64,000 nt of DNA from Actinomyces urinae (GCF_900119695.1 NZ_LT632547.1:930001-994000); one strand, 5' to 3'. Shown: positions 1 to 9,865, counted from the first letter of the stretch. Notes: generated by a model not told the origin, from the letters alone. A program made the numbers and translations.

Positions 1-1
1 C

Positions 2-307
2 CTTGAAGAACCCACCTTCCCCGGCTGTGTAATTCGCTGTCGGGCGCTCGGCATGTTCCGCATGCGTGATGAGGCCGGTGGCGACGACAAGGTTATCTGC
101 ATCCCATCCGGAGACCAGCGTGCTTCGTGGCGTACCGAGATTGACGACATCTCGGAGTTCCACCGGCTTGAAATCCAGCACTTCTTCGAGGTCTATAAGG
201 ACCTTGAGCCCGGCAAGTCCGTTGAGGGTGCGCACTGGGTTGGCCGTGAAGAAGCAGAGGCGGAGATTCGTCGCTCTTACCAGCGTGCCAAGGACGCCGG
301 CTTCTAA
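2..307 (+). CDS. ppa: Inorganic pyrophosphatase, C-terminal part (5' end outside window)
   Basis: The reading frame is open from base 2 and ends at 307, so only the last 101 residues are visible. They match the C-terminal half of bacterial family I inorganic pyrophosphatase: the segment VICIPSGDQR, then a short helix beginning EFHRLEIQHFFEVYKDLEPG, then the terminal helix with WVGREEAEAEI. The enzyme hydrolyses pyrophosphate to phosphate in the cytoplasm and pulls biosynthetic reactions forward. The metal-binding aspartates of the core lie upstream and cannot be checked. The gene converges on the wall hydrolase to its right and shares a long hairpin terminator with it. Confidence 0.93.
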   Translation, partial: LEEPTFPGCVIRCRALGMFRMRDEAGGDDKVICIPSGDQRASWRTEIDDISEFHRLEIQHFFEVYKDLEPGKSVEGAHWVGREEAEAEIRRSYQRAKDAGF

Positions 308-326
308 ATCCGGCCGCGCGCAAAAC

Positions 327-368
327 AATTAGTTGGAGGTTCGCCCGCGGGCGAACCTCCAACTAATT
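327..368. terminator. Bidirectional hairpin terminator
   Basis: A perfect 42-base inverted repeat (21 bases per arm, centre CCGCGG) lies between two convergent genes, ppa and the NlpC/P60 gene. The outer arms are AT-rich (AATTAGTTGG), so each strand can supply weak A/U flanks. Confidence 0.8.
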
Positions 369-434
369 ATCTATAGAACTTCTTAGCAAACTTTTCACTT
401 GCCTCGCGGTCCCGCTGCGGACGTCACCGTCTGG

Positions 435-1869
435 TTATGGGCGGCCGCCAAATGGTACAAGGTCACCGTAACGAAGCGGGTTCAAGCGAACGTAGTCACC
501 TGGAACCGTGGCCTCAACCATCATGCCTCCACCAGCGTAAATCGCCACGTGGTAAATGCCGCTGGTCGAACCACCGGGACCGTAGAACACGAGGTCCCCC
601 GGTTGCAGATTATTAATGGAAACGCGTTGGGTAGCCCAATACTGCTGTTGGGACGTACGCGGCAACGATACACCCTGGCTGGCCCAAGCCGTCATTGCAA
701 GACCCGAGCAGTCATAACCACCAGCACCGGTGCCACCCCACAAGTACGGCGTGCCAATGCGGGCCTTCGCAAACGCCACGGCGCCTGGACCACCTGAGCT
801 AGCCTGGGCAGCACGACGGGCCTCTTCTGCGGCTTCCGCTGCACGACGCGCCTGCTCTGCGGCCTCGGCCTGGCGACGAGCCTCCTCGGCTGCACGCGCC
901 TCCGCGGGCCTCGGCCTGGCGACGAGCCTCCTCGGCTGCACGCGCCTCCGCGGCACGCCGTTCCTCGTCAGACTTACGCTTAGCTTCGGCCTCTTCACGA
1001 GCGCGCTTCGCGGCCGCTTCTTCTAGAGCCTTGGTGTTGTTTGCATTGGCCTGATCACGCGCGGAGTTCTGGTTAGCATTCTCTGCCTGACGGGCAGACT
1101 CGGCCTGATTCACCAAGCCCTGATTGCGCTCAACGCGAGCCCTGTTAGCGGCTTCCTGGCGTGCATTTTGCGAACGCTCGATCTGCGCCTGGCGCTCCTG
1201 TTCCTCCGCAATCGTAGTGCCACGACGCTGCGCCAACTGCGCAATCAAACCATCACGACGCTGCTGCACCTGTGCAACCGCAGCCTGCCTACCATCGGCG
1301 TAAGCCTGGATCTCCTGCGAGCGCTTCTCTACCTCGGCCTGCGCCTCCTGTACACGCTTCTCGGTAGCCGCCGCCTGGTCTTCCATCGCCTTCGCAACCT
1401 GATGCATAGCAGCCACGCGCTGAAGCTTCGCATCCGTAATCTGCGACACCGTGTCAACGATCTTGCCACGACGCTCCATGTCGGCAAGACCATCCCGCGT
1501 CAAGAATGGAGCCAACCGCTGCGCATTACCAGAACCGGAACGGTAAGTGGTCTGGGAGAGAGCGGCGAGCGTTTCACGCTCACCCTTGTACTTGTCCCAC
1601 GAAGACGCCACCGCATCTTTCGCGGCCTTCGCATCCGCCTGTGCCTGCGCCAACTGCGACTGAGCAACAGCAAGCTCCTCCGCGACCTGTTGCACCCTCA
1701 CATTCGCCTCTGCAGATTCAGCAGACACCTCTGCAAGTTCAACCTCGAGCTGTGCAACCGACAAACCGCTGTAGTCATCGTCAGCAATAGCCAAACCCGG
1801 CAATGCCAACACGAGACTTGTAGATACCGCAAGCGCAACTACTGCGCCTTTACCCAAGTACTTACTCAC
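435..1869 (-). pseudogene. RipA-like NlpC/P60 peptidoglycan hydrolase, frameshifted by one base
   Basis: Read from a GTG at 1869 (GGAG ten bases upstream), the protein begins with a signal peptide ending near LPGLAIA. A long charged coiled coil follows, rich in A, E, R and Q. The C-terminal NlpC/P60 domain (about 435-790) is intact but in another frame: it has YDCSGLAMTAW with the catalytic Cys and YHVAIYAGG with the His. The break is an extra G at 907 (+ strand) between two 45-base tandem units. Removing that base joins the frames into a protein of about 477 residues. Such secreted D,L-endopeptidases cut stem peptides during daughter-cell separation. As sequenced, the coiled-coil part would be made without its catalytic domain. 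A sequencing error in this GC-rich repeat cannot be excluded. Confidence 0.85.
862..952. repeat. 45-base tandem duplication with one inserted base
   Basis: Two identical 45-base units (862-906 and 908-952) are separated by one extra G at 907. Each unit encodes AEARAAEEARRQAEA on the minus strand, inside the coiled coil of the wall hydrolase. A clean duplication would keep frame; the extra base breaks it. Confidence 0.85.
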
Positions 1870-2109
1870 TGAACACAATCTCCAGTTACGAAAACCAATC
1901 CACCGATGCGGACTGCTAATTGCTTCTACCCAAGTTACCGCAACATCGCCCCTCATTTCCACAATTCGTAGCCATCGTTACAGCAAGACTCGGCGTGTCG
2001 CCTTGAAACTCAAGAATTTTTGCTCGAAAAGCGGTTGCTGTTCAAGCGTTTCGGTTTTTTCTTAGCAGGCACCCACGTATTTTACGGACCGAGAGTTTAA
2101 GCTCGATGT

Positions 2110-3264
2110 ATGGGCGACATTAATCCAAAAGCCGGTTTTAGCAACTATCCGATCCCTCGCGCGGGCCAGTGGAGCCCGGATGTGCTCGGCCCTGGCTTTG
2201 AGGCGCAAACGATTCAGCTTCTTCCCGACGATGAGGGCGAAGTCCTCGCCACCATCGTGCGACATGACGCCAACCGCGACCCCCACGCCCTCGAAGGCAC
2301 CCCGAAAGAGCCAATATTCAAAGCACTCTACATTCACGGGTGGAACGACTACTACCACCAGCGAGAACTCGCTCGGCAAGTAGCCCTAGCAGGAGGACAG
2401 TTCTTTGGCCTCGATCTGCGAAAATACGGGCGATCTTGGAGAAAGAACCAAACGTTTGGATGGACGCAAAACCTAGCTGACTATGACGAAGACATCGCCG
2501 AAGCCCTACTAATCATGGGTGAAGACCTACCCGTAGTTTTGATGGGGCACTCCACAGGTGGCCTAACCGCAACGCTTTGGGCGGCGCACCACCCGGGACG
2601 GCTCGCCGGACTCTGGCTCAATTCGGCATGGCTGGAGCTTCAAACTTCTTCCATCGCGCGCGTCCCCACAAAACAAGCAGTGCAACTAATCGCATCGCGT
2701 GAGCCCCGCCGGGTTCTTCCCACGGGTGGCAACGACTTTTACGGCATTTCTCTACGAGGGTGGAATAAAGATGACGGAGAGATGCCCAGTGACCTCGCTC
2801 CTTACAAAAATGACCCATCCCTAGCCGGCTGGGGGCTTATTCCCGAGTGGAAAGCGACCGGACGGACCATATACGCCGGCTGGCTTGCAGCCGTCATTAC
2901 CGGCCACCAAGAAGTGGCGGGCGGGCTCGACATTGACTGCCCTGTCATGAACATTTCTTCCACACGCACCTTTGTTGGCTCCGAATGGAGCGCCGACGTG
3001 CGCTACCAAGACACTGTGCTAGACGCAGACCTAATTGCCGAGCGCGGAGCGCGACTAGGTAACGACGTCCTCATCCGCCGGTTTGGAGGCGTGCATGATC
3101 TGGCGCTTTCGGTTCCTCCTGTTCGCCAGCAGCTGTGGAGCTCCACGCTCCAGTGGCTACGCTTCAGCGTTTTAGGGCAAGAAACCTTTGCGCAGACTGA
3201 GTCAGCCGACCTGTTCCGCCTGCGAGTGCCAAAGCCTTCGGACGTACAGCTAGCGCCAAGATAG
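2110..3264 (+). CDS. Alpha/beta hydrolase (serine hydrolase, S33/monoglyceride-lipase-like)
   Basis: The 384-residue cytoplasmic protein has the alpha/beta-hydrolase core. IHGWNDY forms the oxyanion region, FGLDLRKYGRS follows, and GHSTGG is the nucleophile elbow with the catalytic Ser. A late GVHDL provides the probable catalytic His; the acid is not certain. Overall it looks like the Hydrolase_4 (lysophospholipase or monoacylglycerol lipase) group, so an esterase or lipase role is likely, but the substrate is unknown. There is no signal peptide. It stands alone, divergent from the NlpC/P60 gene and convergent with the next gene. The chosen ATG at 2110 has only a weak purine stretch (GAGAG) upstream. 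Confidence 0.8.
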   Translation: MGDINPKAGFSNYPIPRAGQWSPDVLGPGFEAQTIQLLPDDEGEVLATIVRHDANRDPHALEGTPKEPIFKALYIHGWNDYYHQRELARQVALAGGQFFGLDLRKYGRSWRKNQTFGWTQNLADYDEDIAEALLIMGEDLPVVLMGHSTGGLTATLWAAHHPGRLAGLWLNSAWLELQTSSIARVPTKQAVQLIASREPRRVLPTGGNDFYGISLRGWNKDDGEMPSDLAPYKNDPSLAGWGLIPEWKATGRTIYAGWLAAVITGHQEVAGGLDIDCPVMNISSTRTFVGSEWSADVRYQDTVLDADLIAERGARLGNDVLIRRFGGVHDLALSVPPVRQQLWSSTLQWLRFSVLGQETFAQTESADLFRLRVPKPSDVQLAPR

Positions 3265-3297
3265 GACGCAGCGCGAACGGCTGGACGCTAACGGGGA

Positions 3298-4545
3298 TTA
3301 GTCGCGACGGCGACGACCCTGCCTGGGCTTACCCAAATTTTGGTATTCGTCTCTAATCTCGCGATTGATCTCCTCAAGAGACTCCGCAAGCGTGGGGCCA
3401 AGCACGTCGCCTAGACGCCAGTTTTGCCAGCCGTCAAACCTGCTCGACCCGCTGACCATCGCTGCGGCCTCGTTCGGATCTTTTGTTGACCACCCCAGCG
3501 AAGAGATAAGTCCACTTGACGCCAGTGTTGCCGTGTGCAACCCGTTTTCGCTTTGCCACACGAGCGCGGTGTCCTGCCCAAGAATTCCAGCAATCACTTC
3601 GAGGCCTTCCACGTCCGGTTTAAGCTGCGGGACCTCTTGCACAGACGGTTGCAACTCGGCTTGACCCGCCTGCGCCGATTCAGCCTCAAACGCGGGTTCC
3701 GGCGCGGACTCTACCTCTGCTTCCCCGTGAGCAGACTTCACTTCTGGTTCTACAGGCGCCGGCTCCGCCTCAACTTCCCGCTCTACAGATTCGCGCGTAA
3801 CTTCTGACGCGGTAACCTCTTGCGAGGTGTCCTTTTCCCACGGGTCAAAGGACCGCGCACCGGCCGAATGCCTGCCGGTTGCGCCCTCAGTTTCTTCAAC
3901 TGCGTCGGTTTTGTCGCTCTTGCGTTCAAGTTCCAGTGACTGCGGGGTGGATCCTAGAAGCAGATTGGGGTTGTGCCCATAAAGCCGCGGCCCTACCGCC
4001 TCAACGTCGATAAACTTGCGCCCATTCGACATTTCACGCACGGAGATTTCATGAACCTCCACGCCAGACGACGCGAGCACGTCCAGTGCGGGGCGCACCG
4101 AATCACTAATCTTCCCGGCCACGAGGATCAACCGCGGGCCGGGAGCGGGAGACGGCGGCATGGCATCACGAAACTCGGTCCACCCGGCGCGAAATCCCTG
4201 CATACCCGACGGATATTGCGCGGCAAGATCATTCCACCCCAGCGAGGCGGTGTCAGCCAGACGAGAAAGCGAATCGATCATGGTCTGCGAATCCAGTTGC
4301 TCAACCACCTCGATTGACACAACCTGCCCGGACGCGTCCAAAGCCGTAAGACGCGGCTCGCCGCTGTCTCGGCCTGCTCCTACCTCGCCGGCATCTTGCC
4401 AAAATATGGGGAACAGCGGACGGCCAACGATCTCCAACACTTGCTCGCGCACCGACGCCAAAATGTCGCTAGCTATTTCACCGGGCACACTTCGGCCGAA
4501 TTGAGCGGGGATCAGGTGACCGTCATCAAATTCGAAAAGCGCCAT
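3298..4545 (-). CDS. Conserved hypothetical protein with degenerate nuclease-like N-terminal domain
   Basis: The protein has 415 residues. Residues 1-190 look like a compact alpha/beta domain in which LTALDASGQVVSIEVVEQ is followed by helices and a later LILVAGKISDSVRPALDVL. This order resembles the PD-(D/E)XK fold of NucS/DUF91-type proteins, but the third catalytic position (Lys) is not conserved, so activity is doubtful. Residues 200-310 are acidic, low-complexity and probably disordered (many E, P, S, V). The last 100 residues form a small domain ending in a basic tail, RQGRRRRD. I do not recognise a named family with certainty. It is a single-gene unit with an ATG start. Confidence 0.6.
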   Translation of the reverse strand: MALFEFDDGHLIPAQFGRSVPGEIASDILASVREQVLEIVGRPLFPIFWQDAGEVGAGRDSGEPRLTALDASGQVVSIEVVEQLDSQTMIDSLSRLADTASLGWNDLAAQYPSGMQGFRAGWTEFRDAMPPSPAPGPRLILVAGKISDSVRPALDVLASSGVEVHEISVREMSNGRKFIDVEAVGPRLYGHNPNLLLGSTPQSLELERKSDKTDAVEETEGATGRHSAGARSFDPWEKDTSQEVTASEVTRESVEREVEAEPAPVEPEVKSAHGEAEVESAPEPAFEAESAQAGQAELQPSVQEVPQLKPDVEGLEVIAGILGQDTALVWQSENGLHTATLASSGLISSLGWSTKDPNEAAAMVSGSSRFDGWQNWRLGDVLGPTLAESLEEINREIRDEYQNLGKPRQGRRRRD

Positions 4546-4628
4546 TATCGTTCCGTCCTAGTCTGAGCTACCTCTATTGTGTCATGAACGCGGTGTGGTT
4601 TAACACCGGATTTCTTAGCTTGCAGACA

Positions 4629-7600
4629 TCACGAGCTGGTCCCTGGATCGTTTTGGTTTTGTTTGATTAACGAGGCGAGGTGCACTCCGCCGCGCCGCGC
4701 CAACTGCTCCGCCTGGGTGCGGCAAGAGAATCCGTCGGCCAAATAAATCGCATCCGGGTGCTCGGCAAGGGTGGGAAGCAAAGACTGTTGCGCCACCTTT
4801 AGCGAAGTCTCGTAGTGGCCCGCTTCCATTCCAAAGTTTCCAGCCAGACCGCAGCATCCAGAGAGCTTGATCAACTTGGCCCCCGCGCGGTTCAACAGAG
4901 TCTCGTCCGCATCCCAGCCCATCACCGAATAGTGGTGGCAGTGAGGCTGGGCCACCACCTCTTTACCCATCAAGTTAGGCATCCAATCCGTTGAATCCGG
5001 TCCGATGGGAGCCGGCGCCGTGAGGAGTTCTGCCAGCGTGTAGACAGCTGAGCTGACGGTTTCTATCTCTGCGTCAATATTCAGATCCAGAGCATCGTCG
5101 CGAAGTACCGCTGTGCATGATGGTTCCACCCCAACGATCGGGATGCCGGCAAGCGCAAACGGGGTTAGATGCTCGACCAGCGTGGTGATTTTTTCGCGTG
5201 CCTTATCGAGCTGCCCGGTTGTGATCCAAGTTAGACCACAACAAAGATCGCGTGGTGGTAGTAGCGGCGTGTATCCGGCTAATACCAAGACGTCAATCAT
5301 GTCTCTAGCACCCGCATCATTAATGGATTGCGAGAAAGAATCTGCCCACAACACAACGTACTTCTTATCGTTTTCGGATCGAGGTACGGAGCTGGTTTTG
5401 CGCGCACAAGTATGCTTTGACGCCCAGTTGTTAAACAGATGGTTTTGCAAATGCGGCATCTGCCTGCGTGAGTCTATGCCGGCGATTTTGAATGCCAGAT
5501 TTCGTATCGGAGGAATCTTCATTGCTGCATTAGCTATCGCCGCCATTGCGGGAATAGTGGCGGTGAGCCTGGTCCACACCGGTAGACGTCCCAGAAGATA
5601 GTGCGAGGCGGGGCGCACCTTTCCCCGATAGCGCCGGTAGTAGACCTCGGACCGGTACTTCGCCATGTCAATGCCCGCCGGGCAATCCGACGCGCACGCC
5701 TTGCAGGCTAGACACAGGTCAAGGGCGCGGCTCACGCGCGGATCATCCCACGTTGCGATGAGCTCACCGCCTGCTAGTTCTTCGAGGATCCGCGCTCGAC
5801 CCCTCGTGGAATCAATTTCGTTTTTGGTTGCATTGAACGAGGGGCACATGAACTCCCCGCCCCCACTGTTGTCAGCGCGGCACTTAGACACGCCGGTACA
5901 ACGGTGCACCGCAGTGGTGAAGTCCGCGTGGTCGTGGCGGAATTGGAATCCGGTTGCGGCCGGAATCGGTTTAGCGGCGGGGCGGCGCAACCCGATCTCA
6001 AGATTATCTGGCGCTATCTCTTCTTGCAGTTGCTCAAACGCGTGGTGATCCGGGTGCGAACCCGCAGGCCCTACCAGGGGCTGCGGCCGCGTTAAAACTC
6101 CCGGATTCATTAGGTTTTCCGGATCAAATAGATGTTTTACCGCCGCAAAAAGTTGGAGCATCTGCGGGCTGTACATGTATTTAAGTAGCTCGGACCTTGA
6201 GCGCCCATCCCCGTGTTCACCCGACACGGACCCACCGTACTTGCCCAGCAGTTTCGCGCTGTCGATCAAGAATCTTTTAGATTTGCCAACTCCGGCTTGC
6301 GAACCAAGCGGCATGTCTAGTCGAACATGGACGCAACCATCTCCAAAATGCCCGTACAGCAGGCCGCTAATCCCATAGTCATCCATAAGGGCAGTGAAAT
6401 CCTGCAGGTAGTCACCCAGATTCTCTGGAGGAACAGCCGCGTCCTCCCAACCGGGCCAAGCCTGCTCATTACCGCCCACAACGTTGCCGTCACCATCCAG
6501 CTCAACGGGCGTGCGGCCACCAAGACCGGCACCGTCTGCGCGGATACGCCACAATCGGGCCGCATCGTCCCCGGGTGGATAGATCACAACGGCATCCGAG
6601 TTTGCGCCAGCTGCCATGTCATGCGCACGCCTCATCGCATCATCGAGGTCTGCCCCGCCGATCTCGCACATGAGCCATCCCTCGCCCGCGGGAAGCTCAG
6701 GCACAGCGCCGGGACCCTTGTGTACGCGTACGACATCAACGAGGCGCTTATCCAGTCCTTCAACAGCGAGGGGCTTATGCGCGAGGATTGCGGGCACATC
6801 CCGCCCGGCCTCGATCATGTTCGAATAGCCGATGGCCACGAGGACGGGGGCATGGGGAATATCCACGAGTTTAACTTCGATTTCAAGCACGCACGCAAGC
6901 GTGCCCTCAGTTCCAACCAGCATGCCCGCCAGGTTGCCGCCATTTTCGGGTAGCAGGTATTCCAAGGAATATCCGGACACCTGCCGGCTAAACCGGTCCA
7001 TCTCGGTGCGGATGGGAGCCAGGTTTGCCTCGATCAACTCCTGCAGGCCGGGAACAGCGGCAAGATCTCCTTGGCCTGCAGTGAAGTGGCGGCCATGCCC
7101 GTCCACAACCTCCAAAGACACAATGTTTTCGGACGTCTTACCCCACGCGGTTGCATGTGGACCGCACGCATTGTTGCCCACCATGCCACCGATTGTGCAC
7201 CGGTTTTGCGTGGACGGATCCGGCCCAAAACGCAGCCCGTACTGGCCCGCCTCCTTCTGCAGGGTTGCTTCGATACAACCCGGTTCTACAATCGCCGTTT
7301 TCTTTTGCGGATCCACCGAGAGCACGCGGTTCATGTGGCGCAAGAAATCGATAACCAAGCCCGGGCCAATCGCATTACCCGCGCACGACGTGCCCGAACC
7401 ACGGGGCGTAATCGGCATGTCCAGCTCGCGCGCAGCGTTGATAGCGAGGATGGCCTCCGCCTTATCTACCGGGGCAAAAACAACGCTAGGAACCACGCGG
7501 TAATTGCCGGCGTCCGTGGAATATAGAGCCCTCGCCGTCGTAGTGAAATCGAGTTCACCGCTAACCCGTCCGGACAGGCGGGAGGCAAACTGGCGCAATA

Positions 7601-7676
7601 CTTCGGTATCCGGCTGGTTGGGATCCGGATTATTCGGGTAAAGCGTTTTAAACGATTCAGCAGAAGCGGTAGGCAT
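4629..7676 (-). CDS. FAD-linked oxidase with 4Fe-4S and CCG domains (YdiJ-type 2-hydroxyacid dehydrogenase)
   Basis: The 1015-residue protein matches the length and domain order of E. coli YdiJ (about 1018 residues), a D-2-hydroxyglutarate dehydrogenase. An N-terminal FAD_binding_4 domain carries PRGSGTSCAGNAIG and GGMVGNNACG. A FAD-oxidase C-terminal domain has GEHGDGRSRSELL. A ferredoxin-like motif reads CLACKACASDCPAGIDM, with further cysteines around CTGVSKCR. Two CCG-type cysteine clusters (DLCCGLTW and SGCCGLAGNFGMEAG) lie near the end. It would oxidise a D-2-hydroxyacid (2-hydroxyglutarate or lactate) and pass electrons to the respiratory chain at the inner face of the membrane. The exact substrate cannot be read from the sequence. 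The ATG at 7676 has AAGG very close upstream. Confidence 0.87.
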   Translation of the reverse strand: MPTASAESFKTLYPNNPDPNQPDTEVLRQFASRLSGRVSGELDFTTTARALYSTDAGNYRVVPSVVFAPVDKAEAILAINAARELDMPITPRGSGTSCAGNAIGPGLVIDFLRHMNRVLSVDPQKKTAIVEPGCIEATLQKEAGQYGLRFGPDPSTQNRCTIGGMVGNNACGPHATAWGKTSENIVSLEVVDGHGRHFTAGQGDLAAVPGLQELIEANLAPIRTEMDRFSRQVSGYSLEYLLPENGGNLAGMLVGTEGTLACVLEIEVKLVDIPHAPVLVAIGYSNMIEAGRDVPAILAHKPLAVEGLDKRLVDVVRVHKGPGAVPELPAGEGWLMCEIGGADLDDAMRRAHDMAAGANSDAVVIYPPGDDAARLWRIRADGAGLGGRTPVELDGDGNVVGGNEQAWPGWEDAAVPPENLGDYLQDFTALMDDYGISGLLYGHFGDGCVHVRLDMPLGSQAGVGKSKRFLIDSAKLLGKYGGSVSGEHGDGRSRSELLKYMYSPQMLQLFAAVKHLFDPENLMNPGVLTRPQPLVGPAGSHPDHHAFEQLQEEIAPDNLEIGLRRPAAKPIPAATGFQFRHDHADFTTAVHRCTGVSKCRADNSGGGEFMCPSFNATKNEIDSTRGRARILEELAGGELIATWDDPRVSRALDLCLACKACASDCPAGIDMAKYRSEVYYRRYRGKVRPASHYLLGRLPVWTRLTATIPAMAAIANAAMKIPPIRNLAFKIAGIDSRRQMPHLQNHLFNNWASKHTCARKTSSVPRSENDKKYVVLWADSFSQSINDAGARDMIDVLVLAGYTPLLPPRDLCCGLTWITTGQLDKAREKITTLVEHLTPFALAGIPIVGVEPSCTAVLRDDALDLNIDAEIETVSSAVYTLAELLTAPAPIGPDSTDWMPNLMGKEVVAQPHCHHYSVMGWDADETLLNRAGAKLIKLSGCCGLAGNFGMEAGHYETSLKVAQQSLLPTLAEHPDAIYLADGFSCRTQAEQLARRGGVHLASLIKQNQNDPGTSS

Positions 7677-7772
7677 ACCTTCAGTGTGTCATGAGTTTGT
7701 CCTCTTTTGAGGAAGTGTCCAGCCACAGAAAGGCAACGCACCTTACCTTCGCGATCCGGTGCCTTTTCGCGG

Positions 7773-8312
7773 CTAAGCCCGCTGAGCCACCACCGCCAAC
7801 GCACTCAAACTAATCGAGTCGCGAAGTTCTCCCTCTCGGATCATCTCGCCCAACTGTCCTCTTGAGAACCAGTCCTGCGCCTGAACCTCACCGTCACAGG
7901 CATCTCTGGCCACGTCCTCGCCCGCCACTTCTACAAGCACAACGGCCACCTCGGAAGCTAAGAAACCAGAATCTGGAAATACCATTCCCAAGAACTCGCC
8001 GGCCTTAGCGCTAATCCCCGTTTCTTCGTGTAACTCCCGCAGAGCCGTCGCCACCGGATCAGTGTCCGAAACTTCCGCCATGCCGCGAGGCAGCTCCCAC
8101 AGCTCGCGTCCAACCCGGATGCGCTCTTGACGCACCAAGAGTACGCGGCCCGTATCGCTAGCAATCGGAACCGCTACAGCGCCAGCAAAAGAGGCCTCGC
8201 CCACGCTCACGCGGTAGTGCGTCTGGGACTCTCCCACGGGCGTGCTGACGCTCCTGCTGTCAACACGGACCGGGAAATCCGGGGCGCTCCACTCCAGTTT
8301 CCAGCCCACCAT
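7773..8312 (-). CDS. Nudix hydrolase (ADP-ribose pyrophosphatase-like)
   Basis: The 179-residue protein has a Nudix helix: ELPRGMAEVS is followed by ATALRELHEETGI. The core REUXEEXGU part is intact, but there is one extra residue between the motif Gly and the REL segment, and the first Glu of the motif is replaced. The ELPRG context is typical of ADP-ribose and nucleoside-diphosphate-sugar pyrophosphatases. It is cytoplasmic. Its ATG overlaps the stop of the upstream membrane-protein gene by one base (TAATG), so the two are probably translationally coupled. The substrate is inferred only by resemblance. Confidence 0.82.
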   Translation of the reverse strand: MVGWKLEWSAPDFPVRVDSRSVSTPVGESQTHYRVSVGEASFAGAVAVPIASDTGRVLLVRQERIRVGRELWELPRGMAEVSDTDPVATALRELHEETGISAKAGEFLGMVFPDSGFLASEVAVVLVEVAGEDVARDACDGEVQAQDWFSRGQLGEMIREGELRDSISLSALAVVAQRA

Positions 8313-9865
8313 TACAGATCCTCCTCGTTACTCATCGTCAAAGTAGCTGTCATTGCAGATCCGCGAAGCCGGAAAAGCTCTGCCAAATCGTCCCACGGCA
8401 AACCGGCAACAACACCCAAAACACCGGCAACCGCTACCGCAATAATCTGCGCGCCCGTAGACATATCCGTCAAGTCCGTCATCAAACCCAACGCAGAAAT
8501 CACAACCGCCAACACGGACATAGACAAAACACGCATGAGCGTCACGAACTTCCTGTGCGAATGCGTATCCCGCGCGCTCACAGCCTCACGCGCAGCGTAG
8601 GCCATGTCAAACATTGCCTGCCGCTCACCGCGTTGAATCAGGTCTCGCGCAGACTTTCGGGTTAGCAGATAGAGCTGGGCGAACACAGGAGGTGCGATTA
8701 CGAGCATGTGGTCCAGTATTTCTCCCTCGATACGAATCGTCTGCGCCTGACGCGAGGAAAAAGCGCGGTCGCGCACCCGTTGCAGCCGTGAGCGGCCCGG
8801 CAGTGTGAGGCCGTAGCGCGCGGCCAAGTCCTCGTTACTAGCATCGAATGAGTTGTCGTAAAACGACAGGTACATTGCGCCGTCTTGGCTGGCAATGGCG
8901 CGGTAATAGGCGCGCGACCACATGCCCATCGCCATTCGCGCCTCGTGCCACGTGGTGTCCGTGTCGAGTGCGCGCGCGGAGCGATCTCGCGTGCTTGGAG
9001 CCGGTTCAGCCTCGCCCTCATTCGCGGTCATCCACGCGAAAACACTGCCCGTCACTTCTTTGCGGAAGTTTGACGTTTGCTCCACAACGAATCGTGCCAG
9101 AGGCCTTGGTTGCTCATCCCCCAGTTGCTGCGCCAGCGTTTGCCGAAGCGCTCCCGACACATCGAGCGGAGCAGCGCCCGTCCCTCTATCCCAGCGGTCG
9201 ACCGCTACGAGGCCATGAACGATGGCCTGTGCCCACTGATCTTGTGCACGCCGGATCAGCGCTTCAATCCGCTGATCTTCAAGCTCGTTCGCATAATTTG
9301 TGAGGCCCGCCCCGCGCACCCAATGTTCACCAATCGCGTGGCACAGCCAGTCATTTGGAGCAGCATCGGCCATTGTTGCCATGCGCGCCGAAGAGGCTTG
9401 CAAGAACGCCGGATCACGCACTTTCTGGAGCTGCAGATCAACGTTTACGAGGTCACCTTGGCCGGCCTTCGCGCCTCGCATCGCTGGAATCCTCCGGTCA
9501 CTGTCTCCATCACAGCTATCGGCATATTGGTCAGGCTCGGGCTGGCATTTCACTTTGAGAGGAAGCACAGTTTCGGGGCCAAGCCCGAGCTCTCTGGCAA
9601 CGCCTTGCGGTCCGAGCGAGAGGAAGAAGATACCGTCAAACAGCTGATTTCGGTCGATGGTGAGTACATCACCCAGCAGGATCGCGGTCCGCAAAACTGC
9701 AATTAGCCGCCGCGTGGCTTCCGCGCTGCCGTGCTGGCGCCACATGCTGGCTTGGCGTACCGAGTCGAAGTCCGCCACCTGGATTTGGCGTGGCTCCTCA
9801 CTGGTTATACCGCCAGCGAGCCCACCTTGAATATCTTTTAGGTCGTGCACACTAGTGTCGCTCAC
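8312..9865 (-). CDS. Hypothetical protein with C-terminal membrane hairpin
   Basis: The 517-residue protein has no family I recognise. Residues 1-430 are mostly soluble and helical. Two hydrophobic segments lie near 447-468 and 475-492 (VLAVVISALGLM and IIAVAVAGVLGVVAGLPW), followed by a short acidic tail, so it is probably anchored by a C-terminal hairpin with the bulk in the cytoplasm. The apparent start is a GTG at 9865 lying inside a 24-base tandem repeat and without a clear ribosome binding site; an internal ATG near MWRQHG is an alternative. The Nudix gene follows with a one-base overlap, which suggests a joint role that I cannot name. Confidence 0.55.
   Translation of the reverse strand: MSDTSVHDLKDIQGGLAGGITSEEPRQIQVADFDSVRQASMWRQHGSAEATRRLIAVLRTAILLGDVLTIDRNQLFDGIFFLSLGPQGVARELGLGPETVLPLKVKCQPEPDQYADSCDGDSDRRIPAMRGAKAGQGDLVNVDLQLQKVRDPAFLQASSARMATMADAAPNDWLCHAIGEHWVRGAGLTNYANELEDQRIEALIRRAQDQWAQAIVHGLVAVDRWDRGTGAAPLDVSGALRQTLAQQLGDEQPRPLARFVVEQTSNFRKEVTGSVFAWMTANEGEAEPAPSTRDRSARALDTDTTWHEARMAMGMWSRAYYRAIASQDGAMYLSFYDNSFDASNEDLAARYGLTLPGRSRLQRVRDRAFSSRQAQTIRIEGEILDHMLVIAPPVFAQLYLLTRKSARDLIQRGERQAMFDMAYAAREAVSARDTHSHRKFVTLMRVLSMSVLAVVISALGLMTDLTDMSTGAQIIAVAVAGVLGVVAGLPWDDLAELFRLRGSAMTATLTMSNEEDL

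Noticed and set aside
1168-1872. 234-codon open frame opposite the coiled coil of the wall hydrolase
   Set aside because: Arises from the repetitive Ala/Glu/Arg codons of the real gene; no start signal.
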